Source: Amaricoccus solimangrovi
GTDB taxonomy: Bacteria; Pseudomonadota; Alphaproteobacteria; Rhodobacterales; Rhodobacteraceae
Direction: 5' to 3'
Length of the DNA stretch: 64,000 bases
NCBI RefSeq assembly: GCF_006385685.1
Contig: NZ_VFRP01000009.1
Coordinates: forward strand, 1 to 64,000
The position numbers were made by a program, and so were the translations under genes. Position 1 is the stretch's first letter. Every line of letters begins with the position of its first letter. This document shows, one piece after another, positions 26,201 to 34,077 of the stretch. The notes beneath the pieces are model-generated. The model worked only from the letters and a program-made list of their open reading frames with translations. It searched no databases and had not been told where the DNA came from.

Positions 26201-27158
26201 CGCGTCCCAGCCCGCCGACCCGCCAGGCCATCGTGGCATCCTCCGCCGCCTGCTCCACGGCGGGCCGCAACGCGCATGCGCCGCAGCGCAGATCGTTCCC
26301 GAACCAGCTCACGACGAGGGAGACCGAGCCGAGGTTGGGCAACTCCGCGACCATCTGCCCCGTGGAGGCGACAAGATCAGGAAGGCCGAGATCGTTGTGC
26401 GCGTTGAGGATTTCCACATCCCCCTTGCCCCGATCGAAGCTGACGATTTCCGTTGCCAGGGAATACTCCCCGGTCCCCGGCACGAGGGCGACACCCGCGA
26501 TCTCATCCGCCGGATGCGGCGGCAGATCGACCCCCGCCGGACGCGGCGGGCGGCGGAAGACCTCGAAGTTCAGCTGGGGAATGCGGTTGCCGAACGGCGC
26601 CAGATCGAGATCCTCGAAGACGGCGTAGGCCGTGCCCCGGTAGGAGGGCGCGCCCGCGTCACCTTCGATCGCGGCGATCAACGGATCGGGCAACTGATCC
26701 TCGGTACCGGAATGAAGCCGCCAGTTGAGCAAGGACTGGTCGACCGGCTGGCCATCGGCCCAGATGCGCCCGATCCTGACGACGGGCCCCTCGCAGATCG
26801 CCAGGGCGAAACTCACGGTGTAGCCGTATTCCCGAACCTGCTGCCCGCCCTTGCCCCCGACGTTCGAGCTCGTCACCGTCTCGAGAAACCTGCTCGACCA
26901 GATCATCTGGCCGGCGACGCGGGTCCGTCCGAAAACCCGCGGCAGCGGCGCGCCCTCGGCGCCGCCCATGACGCGAAACCGCTCCACCTTGCCCGTCGCC
27001 ACCGGCTCCGAGCCCAGACCCAGGAGCCGCTGGTCGATGAGCGAACCCAGCGTCGCTCCCGCGGCCTTTCCGAGCGCGGTCGCGGTGAGCCCCGCGATCG
27101 AGCCGCCGATACCTCCGCCCAGCGCGGCGCCGGTCGCCGCCAGTAACAACGTGGCCAT
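23268..27158 (-). CDS. GTA gp15, multidomain baseplate / tail-tip protein ('megatron')
   Basis: A 1296-residue structural protein of the GTA tail tip. The N-terminus has a glycine-rich hydrophobic stretch (LLLAATGAALGGGIGGSIAGLTATALG). Then comes a baseplate hub-like part, then the GTA TIM-barrel-like (glycoside hydrolase-like) domain at about 420-800, recognised by IGYAADWSEYFGHHPQDG, FIGIDNYMPLSDWR and WFTELGCPAVDKGTNQPN. Phage-tail domains follow. In RcGTA this protein links the tail tube to the receptor-binding parts and penetrates the cell envelope. The length equals the family norm and the frame is intact. Base composition looks slightly less GC-rich than its neighbours. Confidence 0.93.
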   Translation of the reverse strand: MATLLLAATGAALGGGIGGSIAGLTATALGKAAGATLGSLIDQRLLGLGSEPVATGKVERFRVMGGAEGAPLPRVFGRTRVAGQMIWSSRFLETVTSSNVGGKGGQQVREYGYTVSFALAICEGPVVRIGRIWADGQPVDQSLLNWRLHSGTEDQLPDPLIAAIEGDAGAPSYRGTAYAVFEDLDLAPFGNRIPQLNFEVFRRPPRPAGVDLPPHPADEIAGVALVPGTGEYSLATEIVSFDRGKGDVEILNAHNDLGLPDLVASTGQMVAELPNLGSVSLVVSWFGNDLRCGACALRPAVEQAAEDATMAWRVGGLGRDQAQVVNWKDGRPLFGGTPADTAVVQGIEHLRGLGVAVMFYPFILMDILPGNGLPDPWSMAAEQPAVPWRGRITLSVAPGRDNSPDQSALAAAEVANFFGTAQVEHFDISGGTVQYRGPDEWSYRRFILHYAHLCALAGGVDAFCVGSEMRGLTQIRSGKGIYPAVAALRELARDVRRVLGPDVKIGYAADWSEYFGHHPQDGSGDVYFHLDPLWGDPEIDFIGIDNYMPLSDWRAGDDHLDAAHGSIYDLGYLRGNVAGGEGYDWYYADESAREAQSRTPIRDTAAGEDWIFRCKDILNWWSNPHHDRSGGVREPEPTAWQPRSKPIWFTELGCPAVDKGTNQPNVFVDPKSSESFLPYHSDGARDDFIQQRYLQAMFAHWADPANNPRSGIYDGRMVEMRRAHVWAWDARPWPDFPARLEVWADGGNYPLGHWLNGRAGLVSLAEVVAEIASETRPLDLARLHGGVTGYTVESVESARQSLQPLMLAYGFDGYASGEGLAFVSRDGQPVCSVSEEDFAYDGESSLLSRTRAPASEAVGRVTVGFVKADADYQAGAVEAASGAAPNVSQSSTAIVFRDSQAQAVADRWLHEGLIAQEVIEFAVSPSRLAVQPGDVLNVISAAGERLYRIDKIEDAGARRLYGVRVEREAYVNGGTADTRDTPTVIDSPPPVYAEFLDLPLLTGEEVPHAPHIAAVGGPGGGIAVYSASEDSGYTLNRTLRKRATIGETLGPLMRAEAGLWMPASLDVRLRRGALQSRSVSDVLNGANAAAVRSSGDDWEVIQFLGAELIGNGVYRLSGLLRGQAGTDGTMPEIWPAGSDFVLLDSAVTQIDLALSARGLARNYRVGPAGRPYDHPSFVHSVRAFDAIGLRPYAPAHLRARRRSDGDIVLNWIRRTRIDGDNWQGEEVPLGESSERYAVRVRSRGVLVHEFTVTSTAAVYTLAEQERDSAEGPLVFEVAQVSDQFGPGPYQRISLDG

Positions 27159-27167
27159 CGGATCTCC

Positions 27168-27632
27168 TCAGCGCGGAAAACGGAATGCGCCGGCGACGCG
27201 GCGGCGCCAGGCGGGGGTCAGGGGCGACTCGACGACGCCGTGACCCGAATAGGCATGGATGAGCGTCTCGAACCCCCCCGGCGCGCGTCCCAGAATGCCG
27301 ACGTGCTTCGCGAGCCCGCCTTCGATCATCCGAAGCACCAGGATGTCCCCCGGGGCCGCCTCCTCGCGCGCGACGGAGCGGAGGTTGCGACGGGCCGCGT
27401 TCAGCAGATCCTCGGGTCCCCCGGCTTCGGACCAGTCGGCGGTGTAGGGCGGAACCTCCTCGGGCTCCGCGCCGCGCACCTCGCGCCAGACGCCCCGGAC
27501 CAGGCCAAGGCAATCCGCGCCCGCTCCGCGGCAACTCGCCTGATGCCGATAGGGCGTGCCGATCCAGAGGCGCGCGCGCGCGACGATCAGGTCTCCCTGA
27601 GCGCGGACTTCATCGTGAGCGGCTTCCGCCAT
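27168..27632 (-). CDS. GTA gp14, NlpC/P60-type cell wall peptidase
   Basis: A 154-residue cysteine peptidase of the NlpC/P60 fold, carried at the GTA tail tip to cut the peptidoglycan of the recipient. Catalytic Cys is in CRGAGADCLGLVRGVWRE (the DCLGL Cys) and His in GLAKHVGILG; both are present. Second ATG at 27632 chosen, since GGAGG lies 6 bases upstream; ATG 27635 is only one codon earlier. The 5' end overlaps gp13 by 23 bases, and gp15 starts 9 bases after its stop. Confidence 0.92.
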   Translation of the reverse strand: MAEAAHDEVRAQGDLIVARARLWIGTPYRHQASCRGAGADCLGLVRGVWREVRGAEPEEVPPYTADWSEAGGPEDLLNAARRNLRSVAREEAAPGDILVLRMIEGGLAKHVGILGRAPGGFETLIHAYSGHGVVESPLTPAWRRRVAGAFRFPR

Positions 27633-28497
27633 CATGCACCTCCCCCTCCCTGGGATACGCCGTCACCCAATCCTCGCCGGGAATGTGCGGAAACCCTCTG
27701 AAGTTGAGGAAATTGCCGAATTTCGCGCGGCAGGTCGCGGCGAGCCCGTCGCAGCCCGCGATCACGACCGCCTCGTCGCCAGGCTCGGGCGTGAAGGCCG
27801 GTTCCTGCCAGAGAACGAGCAGGCGCCCCCCGGCTTCTACCGCGTCCACCTTCACCCGCCCCTCCAGTCCGACATTCGCGCCGCTCCGCCAGACAACGCG
27901 TCCGCCCGTGAACCAAGCCGCCTCGAAATGCCCGAGCTCCGCCAAGGACACCCTGGCGCCTTTCGCGTTCCGGACGCGCGCGACCGCCGAATGGGCCGCG
28001 TCCGAGACATCGACGCCGCACCGGGTATCGCCCAGGGTCGCGTCGCAGCGGCGGAGCAGGTTGCGGCCGACGGGAAGATTCAGCGCCTCCGCGGGTCCCC
28101 GCAACTCGACCTCGAACCCGCCATCCTTCCGGCTGATCTCGCCGAAGGTTCCCCGGAAGACCAGGATCCTCTGCTCCGGCGCGCGCCAGTTGACGAGCCA
28201 GTGCAGGACTTCCGCGCCATCGAACCGCCCTGCGCCGATATCGGCCTCCGTCACGCCCGCGTCCGTCAGGGCACCGATGACCGAGAGGTTGTCGACGCTG
28301 AGTCCGGTCGCGCTCTTCAGCGCGCTCGCGTCCATGCCGCTGCCGGCGCGGAACATCTGCCCCTCGAAGGACAGGTCGTCATCGTGATCGGTGAAACCGA
28401 AGGCCCTGCCATCCGCGCGCCGCGCCAGCCAGCATCGGCAGAGACTTGTCGCGCCGCCTTCCAGATGCGCCCGCAGCGCCGCGTCGAGGATCCGCAT
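27610..28497 (-). CDS. GTA gp13, DUF2163 baseplate hub protein
   Basis: A 295-residue tail hub protein of the DUF2163 / phage BR0599 family. It shows FGFTDHDDDLSFEGQMFRAGSGMDASAL near residue 35 and VEVLHW-like EVLHWLVNW. RRCDATLGDTRCGVDV is the Cys-containing metal or cluster loop reported for GTA hub proteins. A C-terminal CDGLAATCRAKFGNFLNFRGFPHIPG adds more conserved cysteines, which in RcGTA gp13 are thought to bind an iron-sulfur cluster. ATG 28497 overlaps the gp12 stop by one base (TGATG). Confidence 0.92.
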   Translation of the reverse strand: MRILDAALRAHLEGGATSLCRCWLARRADGRAFGFTDHDDDLSFEGQMFRAGSGMDASALKSATGLSVDNLSVIGALTDAGVTEADIGAGRFDGAEVLHWLVNWRAPEQRILVFRGTFGEISRKDGGFEVELRGPAEALNLPVGRNLLRRCDATLGDTRCGVDVSDAAHSAVARVRNAKGARVSLAELGHFEAAWFTGGRVVWRSGANVGLEGRVKVDAVEAGGRLLVLWQEPAFTPEPGDEAVVIAGCDGLAATCRAKFGNFLNFRGFPHIPGEDWVTAYPREGEVHDGGSRSR

Positions 28498-29126
28498 CAG
28501 ACACGCACCTCGATCACCGGAACGCTCGGGATCTCGCCCGCCGCGAAGCCCGTCACGCTGACGGCGATCCGGTCCGTGTCGAAACGCACGGGAACGTCGA
28601 ATTCGAACCCCGCGGTGACGAAGACCCCCTCCGTCGGCGCCTCGGCCAGCGTGACGAGGCCGCTCGCCGGATCGAGCGTGAACGCCTCCGCCACCAGCGT
28701 CTCGCCCGCCACCGCGACGCTCACGCTTCCCGCCACCGGCTTGCGGATCGGCCGGGCATAGGCGTCGGCGTCCGCGCCATAGCTCTTGGCAAGCGGGAAC
28801 GCCCGCGTCACCCCGTCGCCGGTCCCGATCCGCTGGTCCGTGGCCGCGGGACGCGCCGAGGGCGCGCAGGACTTGAAATCCGCCCAGTCCTTCCAGCGGA
28901 ATCCGTAAAGCTGGCCTCGCCGCGCCTCGAAGAAGGCGATCACTTCGGCGAGATCGTCCAGCGACCGCACCCCGAGGCCGGCGTCGTAGCGCCGCCGCGA
29001 ATGCCGCCAGGGCGTGTTGCGCTCCTCGGCCCCGTTGCGGAGCGCGACGATCTCGGTGCGTCGCTCCGGCCCGCCGCTCGACCCCATCGACAGCGGCGCG
29101 GGAAACCGGACCTCGTGAAAATTCAT
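28497..29126 (-). CDS. GTA gp12, DUF2460 distal tail protein
   Basis: A 209-residue protein of the DUF2460 family, which forms the distal tail ring that connects the tube with the hub. The N-terminus MNFHEVRFPAPLSMGSSGGPERRTE and the motifs LAEVIAFFEARRGQLYGFRWKDW and GAGDGVT-like GTGDGVTRAFPLAK are characteristic. It starts 8 bases after gp11 and overlaps gp13 by one base. Confidence 0.92.
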   Translation of the reverse strand: MNFHEVRFPAPLSMGSSGGPERRTEIVALRNGAEERNTPWRHSRRRYDAGLGVRSLDDLAEVIAFFEARRGQLYGFRWKDWADFKSCAPSARPAATDQRIGTGDGVTRAFPLAKSYGADADAYARPIRKPVAGSVSVAVAGETLVAEAFTLDPASGLVTLAEAPTEGVFVTAGFEFDVPVRFDTDRIAVSVTGFAAGEIPSVPVIEVRV

Positions 29127-29134
29127 GCTCGACC

Positions 29135-29782
29135 TCAGAGATTGCGCCGGCCGCGCTGGATGGCGCGACCCATTTCGGCCGCGACCTGCGTCCGCGACCG
29201 CTGGAACCCGGCGACATCGGGCGAGGTGATGTTCATCGTCACGTTCACGGCCCCGCCGCCACCCGCGCGCACGCCGAGCCGGCCATCCGCGCCGCGGGCC
29301 AGCGGCATGATCGCCTCCGGCCCCGCCTCGCCCATCAGCCCGGTCCCGCCCCGCATCGGAAAGGTCGTCGGCCGGTCGACCACGCCTCCCTGGGCGAAGG
29401 CGCTCACCCGGCCGCCATGAAACGCGCCACCCTTCGCGAAGCCGAGCAGGCCGCCGAGCGCGGACTGGACGGCGGAGCCGACGGAATTCCGCACCGGCGC
29501 GAGCGCCTGGTTCAGCGCGGCGCCGCTCAGGCTCCGGCCGATCCCCGCCAGCGCGTCGGAGAGTGACTCCCCGTCGAAGATCACACCCTCGAACGCCTGG
29601 CGCAGCGAGGTGGAGATCGAGCGTGACATGCCCGACGCCTCCCGGCCCGCGTCCTTCATCGTGCCGCCGACGCTCTCCATCTCCCGGCGGAAGGACGAGG
29701 CCACGCCCTCCAGACCGGACAGACTCCCTTCCAGCCCGATGAACTGCGCCTCGATCCGCGCGAGCTCGCTCTCATATTCCAC
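29135..29782 (-). CDS. GTA gp11, tape measure protein
   Basis: A 215-residue tail-length protein, short in keeping with the short GTA tail. The N-terminal third is coiled coil (LARIEAQFIGLEGSLSGLEGVASSFRREME). The C-terminal region has GGAFHGGRVSAFAQGGVV, RGGTGLMGEAGPEAIMPLARG, a signature of phage tail tape measure C-termini. The start is taken as GTG 29782 (V/M-EYESELARI), which overlaps gp10.1 by 11 bases. A further upstream frame exists but lies entirely within gp10.1. Confidence 0.9.
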   Translation of the reverse strand: MEYESELARIEAQFIGLEGSLSGLEGVASSFRREMESVGGTMKDAGREASGMSRSISTSLRQAFEGVIFDGESLSDALAGIGRSLSGAALNQALAPVRNSVGSAVQSALGGLLGFAKGGAFHGGRVSAFAQGGVVDRPTTFPMRGGTGLMGEAGPEAIMPLARGADGRLGVRAGGGGAVNVTMNITSPDVAGFQRSRTQVAAEMGRAIQRGRRNL

Positions 29783-29993
29783 TCTCTTGTCCCTCCTGAA
29801 TTGGCGCGTCCCGCGCATCGGGAAAGCGCGCGAGGAGTTCGGCGAGACCGCGGCGGGTCAGCGCTTCGGGCCCCGCGCCATGCCCGGCGAGGAGCAGCAA
29901 CTCGGCCGGCGTCAGCTCCCAGAAGTCCCCCGGCCTCAGCCGCAGATCCACGAGGCCGAGGCGGATCAGGCGCGGCCAGTCGATCCGCCTCAC
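29772..29993 (-). CDS. GTA gp10.1, tail assembly chaperone-like protein
   Basis: A 73-residue protein matching the small ORF between gp10 and the tape measure in RcGTA-type clusters: DWPRLIRLGLVDLRLRPGDFWELTPAELLLLAGHG. The phrase 'FW.LTP.EL' is typical of phage tail assembly chaperones. Overlap with gp10 by 4 bases (ATGA) and with gp11. In many phages the two chaperone products are made by frameshift; here they are separate coupled ORFs. Confidence 0.88.
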   Translation of the reverse strand: MRRIDWPRLIRLGLVDLRLRPGDFWELTPAELLLLAGHGAGPEALTRRGLAELLARFPDARDAPIQEGQESGI

Positions 29994-30328
29994 TGCCCGC
30001 CGTCCGGCTCGTCCCCCGGCAGCGTGAAGGTGAGCTTCAGCAGCCGCGCCGCCGCCTGCGCCGCGGCCAGCGGCCCGCCGTCGATCCGATGCTCGATCAG
30101 TTCCGCCTCATCCACGCGCCAGCCGCCGCCGTTCAGCCCTGCGGTCAGCAGCCCGATCAGGTCGCGGACCCGAAACGCGCCGTTCTCGAACCGCGCGATC
30201 ATCTCGAGCAGCGAGTCGCATTCCAGCTTCGCCTCCAGCTCCGCCAGCGCGCCGAGCGTCAGGCGCATGACCCTCGGCGCGCCATCGACGCCGAGCGTGA
30301 CCTCGCCACGATACGGATTGACCATCAC
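29990..30328 (-). CDS. GTA gp10, tail assembly protein
   Basis: A 112-residue protein of the GTA gp10 / GTA TcA-like family. Features are NPYRGEVTLGVDGAPRVMRLTLGALAELEAKL and LIGLLTAGLNGGG. It sits between the major tail protein and the tape measure with ATGA overlaps on both sides. Its role is probably as a chaperone that loads tail tube protein on the tape measure. Confidence 0.9.
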   Translation of the reverse strand: MMVNPYRGEVTLGVDGAPRVMRLTLGALAELEAKLECDSLLEMIARFENGAFRVRDLIGLLTAGLNGGGWRVDEAELIEHRIDGGPLAAAQAAARLLKLTFTLPGDEPDGGQ

Positions 30329-30738
30329 AGCACCTCGAAACCGAGCGCCCCGGCCGAGGCGAGCGCGATCTCGTAGGTGGCCTCGCCATCGTGATCGCCC
30401 GCGTATTCCAGGCTCGTGATCTGGAACGGCCCCTCGACGACACCGAAATCGGGAATGATCACCTGAAAGCGCGGGATCTCGCCCGCGAAGAAGATCGCGC
30501 GGGCGCGTTCGTCCGTCGCCTCGTCGCGGAACACGCCGGAGCCGCTGATCGACGCGCTCCGGACGCCCGCGCCGCCGAGCAGTTCGCGCCAGCGCCCCTC
30601 GCTGCCGAGATGGGTCACGTCGACCGTGTCCGCGTTGAAGGTGATGCGCGAGGCCCGGAGCCCCGCGATGGTCTGGAATGCGCCTCCACCGGTCAGATCG
30701 AGCTTGAGAAGAAGGTCCTTGCCTCTCTGGGCCGCCAT
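30325..30738 (-). CDS. GTA gp9, major tail tube protein
   Basis: A 137-residue tail tube subunit. MAAQRGKDLLLKLDLTGGGAFQTIAGLRASRITFNADTVDVTHLGSEGRWRELL is the family N-terminus, and SISGSGVFRDEATDERAR, FQVIIPDFGVVEGPFQITSLEYAGDHDGEATYEIALASAG follows. ATG 30738 chosen because of AGGACG upstream and family N-terminus; ATG 30765, which touches the gp8 stop, would add nine residues. It is a beta-sandwich tube protein, the most abundant tail component. Confidence 0.93.
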   Translation of the reverse strand: MAAQRGKDLLLKLDLTGGGAFQTIAGLRASRITFNADTVDVTHLGSEGRWRELLGGAGVRSASISGSGVFRDEATDERARAIFFAGEIPRFQVIIPDFGVVEGPFQITSLEYAGDHDGEATYEIALASAGALGFEVL

Positions 30739-30764
30739 TGCTTTCGTCCTGTAATTGAGTGCCA

Positions 30765-31184
30765 TCACGCGTCCTGATCGATGATCGCGCGAAACATCAG
30801 GGAGACGCGCCGCTTCTCCGGCGCCGCCGCGCGCTCGGCCGTGGCGCGCCGGAAGCTGATCGAGACCAGCTTGCCGTGCGCGAGCGAAAGCGGCGCGTCC
30901 ACGAGCGCGGCGCAGACCGCCGCTGCGATCCGCTTCGCCGTCGCGAACCCGTCCTCGCCGGAATGCACGGTGACCGCGAAATCGTGCTCGGCGCCGGAGC
31001 TCGTCTTGGTGTCGAAGGGCCGGACCCGCTCCTCGCCGAGCGTCACATGGGCGAGCCGCGCCACCCGCGCCGGATCGGGCGGCGCGTCATAGACCGCCGC
31101 CCCGATCAGGGCCGCGAGCGCCGCGTCGGACACGAGCCGCGCATGGACCGCCGCCTGCAATCCCACTCCGAATGACAGGGTCAT
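30765..31184 (-). CDS. GTA gp8, DUF3168 tail terminator protein
   Basis: A 139-residue DUF3168 protein that caps the tail tube on the head side. It begins MTLSFGVGLQAAVHARLVSDAALAALIGAAVYDAPPD and contains SGAEHDFAVTVHSGEDGFATAKRIAAAVCAALVDAPL. Overlaps gp7 by 4 bases (ATGA). Confidence 0.92.
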   Translation of the reverse strand: MTLSFGVGLQAAVHARLVSDAALAALIGAAVYDAPPDPARVARLAHVTLGEERVRPFDTKTSSGAEHDFAVTVHSGEDGFATAKRIAAAVCAALVDAPLSLAHGKLVSISFRRATAERAAAPEKRRVSLMFRAIIDQDA

Positions 31185-31522
31185 GACATCCGCCCCTCCT
31201 CGGCGATGATCTCGAGAAACCGGCCCCGAGGATCGGCCTCCGCCACGCTCACGATGTCGAAGATCCGGCTCCCTTCGCGAAAGCGCTGATCCGCCCGCGG
31301 CCGGGATCGCGCCCCCGGCGGGGCGCCGCGCACCAGAATGCGATAGGTCACACGCGCCTCGGTCCGTCCGGCGACGAAGGCCTCGCGGCCCCTGCGCGCC
31401 ACGACGCTGGCCCAGAGCGTCCCGACGCCGATCCAGGTCACGGCGAAGCCGCCGCAGCCGTCGGGCACCCGCTCCGGCTCCTCGAGCACCAGCGCCCGGG
31501 TCAGGTCCGACACCCCGGTCAC
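31181..31522 (-). CDS. GTA gp7, head closure / stopper protein
   Basis: A 113-residue head-tail connector of the phage SPP1 gp16 type. LVLEEPERVPDGCGGFAVTWIGVGTLWASVVARRGREAF is followed by THRILVR-like VTYRILVRG and FREGSRIFDIVSVAEADPRGRFLEIIAEE, the usual features. It is joined to gp6 and gp8 by ATGA overlaps. Confidence 0.91.
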   Translation of the reverse strand: MTGVSDLTRALVLEEPERVPDGCGGFAVTWIGVGTLWASVVARRGREAFVAGRTEARVTYRILVRGAPPGARSRPRADQRFREGSRIFDIVSVAEADPRGRFLEIIAEEGRMS

Positions 31523-32118
31523 GCCGCGCCCCGTCCGATCCGGATCGCGCGATAGGCCTCGATCAGCATGAGCACGCCGAACGGGATCATCCTGCCCGAC
31601 AGCGCCCCCTCGCCCCGGTTCTCGTGAAAATGCGCGGCGAGCAGGAAGACCGCCTGCCGCAGGTCGGCCGGCACATCGCCCCAGGCCGCGCCGTATCCGG
31701 CGACAAAGCGGATCTCGGCGCGCCCGCCGCGCGGGATCCGGGGCAGGTTGCGCCCGAACCGCCCGACCAGCCGCGGCCGCGCATCGTCGCGCATCAGCGA
31801 CCAGCTTTCCGGGGCGACCTCGGCGCGGTCCTCCTCGCCCGTCAGCAGCGCCACCGATTCGACCGACCGGACGGGTGCCAGCGGCAGGGGCTGGCAGGCG
31901 TCGCTCCGCCAGTCGCTCACCGCCACCACGAAGGACCGCGCCAGCAGCGCGCGGCTGATCCGGGCCTCGATCGCCGCCATCGCCGAGCGCAGGTAGAGTT
32001 CCAGGATCGCATCCTGCGACCCGTCATCGGCGAAGCCGGACCCGAGTCTCAGGTGTTCCCCGAAGGCGCGGATCGGCATCGCCTCCCGGGATGGGGCGCT
32101 CACTTCGGTCAGGATCAT
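31519..32118 (-). CDS. GTA gp6, head-tail adaptor protein
   Basis: A 199-residue head-tail connector (adaptor) protein. It contains AILELYLRSAMAAIEARISRALL, FVAGYGAAWGDVPADLRQAVFLLAAHFHENRG and ends with MLIEAYRAIRIGRG, as expected for phiE125 gp8-like connector proteins. ATG 32118 is preferred over ATG 32124 because AGGAAG then stands at a proper distance. It is separated from the capsid gene by 145 bases of strongly structured DNA, unlike the tight packing elsewhere. Confidence 0.9.
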   Translation of the reverse strand: MILTEVSAPSREAMPIRAFGEHLRLGSGFADDGSQDAILELYLRSAMAAIEARISRALLARSFVVAVSDWRSDACQPLPLAPVRSVESVALLTGEEDRAEVAPESWSLMRDDARPRLVGRFGRNLPRIPRGGRAEIRFVAGYGAAWGDVPADLRQAVFLLAAHFHENRGEGALSGRMIPFGVLMLIEAYRAIRIGRGAA

Positions 32119-32164
32119 CGGCATCTTCCTCGCTCGCGGTTCGGCAAGTCCCGGCAATGGGGGC

Positions 32165-32248
32165 GTCCCCGCGCTCCCCGGGCGGAAGGAGGAGCAGCGG
32201 CTGGTCGAGCGCGGGGACGTCCGGGCCGGCTTCCGGGGAAGCCGGCCC
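32165..32248 (-). promoter_or_regulatory. Two strong hairpins between capsid gp5 and gp6
   Basis: Starting 15 bases after the capsid stop (minus strand), 32223-32248 is a perfect 12-bp stem with a 2-base loop. Immediately after, arms at 32207-32218 and 32165-32176 (GTCCCCGCGCTC and its complement) form a second perfect 12-bp stem with a 30-base loop. No U-run follows, so they are not classical terminators. They fit RNA stabilisers or processing sites that raise capsid yield relative to downstream tail genes, or a partial terminator. Confidence 0.65.
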
Positions 32249-32263
32249 TTCGCGGCTCGGGCC

Positions 32264-33460
32264 TCAGGCCACCGCGAACCTCAGCAGCTTGATCGCGGCG
32301 AAGTCGCTGACATCGCCGCCGATCCGCTTGGTGGCGTAGAAGAGCACATGCGGCTTCGCCGAGAAGGGATCGCGCAGGATCCTGAGGTCCGGCCGCTCCG
32401 CGACGGTATAGCCGGCGCGGAAATCGCCGAAGGCGATCGCGTAGGCGTCCGGCGCGATATCCGGCATGTCCTCGGCGATCAGCACCGGATAGCCCATGAG
32501 CCGCGCGGGCTCGGCCGCCGCCAGCCCGTCCGACCACAGGAACCGCCCGTCCGCGTCCTTCATCTTCCTGACCGCGCCCGCGGTCTTGGAATTCATCACG
32601 AAGGTCGCGTTCGCCCGGTACCGCGCGCCGAGCGCGTAGACCAGATCGACGATCGCATCCGCCGGATCGCTCGCGAGGAAATCGCCATCCGCGCCGGTCG
32701 GAACGTAGCCGAGCGAACCCCAGGCCCAGAGATCGTTGTCGACCTTGGGATAGTTCAGCACCCCCGTCGGCTTGTCGACCCCGTCGCCGTTGAGGAAGGC
32801 CTGCGCCTCGGCGCGGCTGAACTTGTCCGCGATCCGCTGCGCGAGCCAGCCTTCGACGTCGAAGGCCGAGTCGTCCAAGAGCCGCTGCGACGCCTTCGGC
32901 AGCGCCGAGAGCTCATGCAGCGGGATCGAGATCCGGTCCACCTGCGGCGTGCCGGTCTCGGTCCGCTCGGCGGTCTCCGTCGCCCAGCCCGCGCCCGCCT
33001 CGGTATGATCGACCAGCACATCGAAGGCGCTCGCCTCGACGCTCACCACGTTGGCGATCGCCCGGATCGAGGCGGTCGAGCGCAGCACGCCGACGATCTC
33101 GGCGGCCGTCTGCGGATCGATCAGATAGCCGCCATCCGCCGCCACCGCGCTCGACATCGCCTTGCCTTCGAGCGCGAGCCCCCGCAGACCGTCGTCGTCG
33201 CCGGTGCGGAGGTAGGCCGCGAAGGCCTTCTTGTGCGGGATCTCCGCCTCGGCGGAACGCGAGAGATGGGGCCGGGAGAGCGCGATGGATTGCCGGTCGA
33301 GCATGGCGAGCTGAGCTTCCTGTTCCTTGAGCTTCGATTTGATTTCCGACTGGAAGGCGGCGAATTCGCCGAGGAACCCCGTGAGGGCGGCCTTCACCTC
33401 ACCCCGCGGGTCCCTCGCGCCCGGCACCTCGGCCCGGGACTTGAACTCAGGTGTCTGCAT
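32264..33460 (-). CDS. GTA gp5, HK97-fold major capsid protein
   Basis: A 398-residue major capsid protein of phage HK97 type. The N-terminal delta domain is coiled coil (ALTGFLGEFAAFQSEIKSKLKEQEAQLAMLDRQS) and is normally removed by the gp4 protease near residue 100. The mature part has KAMSSAVAADGGYLIDPQTAAEIV, LHELSALPKASQRLLDDSAFDVEGWL and a late GYPVLIAEDMPDIAPDAYAIAFGDFRAGYTV. ATG 33460 is preferred (AGGAAG 9 bases upstream); ATG or GTG codons further upstream overlap the protease region. Length equals that of RcGTA capsid as I remember it. Confidence 0.95.
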   Translation of the reverse strand: MQTPEFKSRAEVPGARDPRGEVKAALTGFLGEFAAFQSEIKSKLKEQEAQLAMLDRQSIALSRPHLSRSAEAEIPHKKAFAAYLRTGDDDGLRGLALEGKAMSSAVAADGGYLIDPQTAAEIVGVLRSTASIRAIANVVSVEASAFDVLVDHTEAGAGWATETAERTETGTPQVDRISIPLHELSALPKASQRLLDDSAFDVEGWLAQRIADKFSRAEAQAFLNGDGVDKPTGVLNYPKVDNDLWAWGSLGYVPTGADGDFLASDPADAIVDLVYALGARYRANATFVMNSKTAGAVRKMKDADGRFLWSDGLAAAEPARLMGYPVLIAEDMPDIAPDAYAIAFGDFRAGYTVAERPDLRILRDPFSAKPHVLFYATKRIGGDVSDFAAIKLLRFAVA

Positions 33461-33495
33461 CGCGCTCACTTCCTTGATGTTGATCCCGCCGGCCC

Positions 33496-34068
33496 TCACG
33501 CCAGCATCTCCCGCGCCGCCCGCAGGCTCTCGACCAGCGTGAGCGCCAGATCCTCCTCGGCCGTCCCGGCCTCGGCCGCCCCGGCCTCTACCCCCGCGCG
33601 CACCCGCGCCTCCGGCAGCATCGGGAAGGTGACGAGCGACACTTCCCAGAGCTCCACCTCATGCAGCACCCGACCCCCCGCCGACTTCTCCGCGGTGAGC
33701 GTCCGATAGCCGATCGAGAGCCCGTCGATCGCACCCGCGCGCAGGAGCGCGAGCGCCTCGCGCGCGGCCTGCACCTCGGTCAGCAGCCGCCCCCGCACGA
33801 AGAGCCCGCGCCCGTCCTCGCGCACCTCGTCCCAGACGCCGATCGGCCGCGCCGGATCGTGCTGCCACAGCATCTTCACCCTGCCGCCCGCCGCGGCGAG
33901 CCGGCCGAGCGACGCGCCGTAGGCGCCCGCCGCGACCACGTCGCCGCCCTGGTCCGTCGCGCCGAACAGGCTCGCATAGCCCGCGATCTCCGCGCCCTCG
34001 CCGAGGCCCAAATCGCCGCCGAACCGGGCGAACTTGGTCTCGAGCGCGCCCTGCAATCCGAAATTCAT
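33496..34068 (-). CDS. GTA gp4, HK97-family prohead protease
   Basis: A 190-residue serine protease of the herpesvirus assemblin-like fold that matures the capsid. It contains GYASLFGATDQGGDVVAAGAYGASL, KMLWQHDPARPIGVWDEV (His of the catalytic pair), IDGLSIGYRTL (Ser in GLSIGY), and LWEVSLVTFPMLPEARV. All catalytic residues are present. It is followed by the capsid gene after 35 bases. Confidence 0.94.
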   Translation of the reverse strand: MNFGLQGALETKFARFGGDLGLGEGAEIAGYASLFGATDQGGDVVAAGAYGASLGRLAAAGGRVKMLWQHDPARPIGVWDEVREDGRGLFVRGRLLTEVQAAREALALLRAGAIDGLSIGYRTLTAEKSAGGRVLHEVELWEVSLVTFPMLPEARVRAGVEAGAAEAGTAEEDLALTLVESLRAAREMLA

Positions 34069-34077
34069 GCTTCCTCC

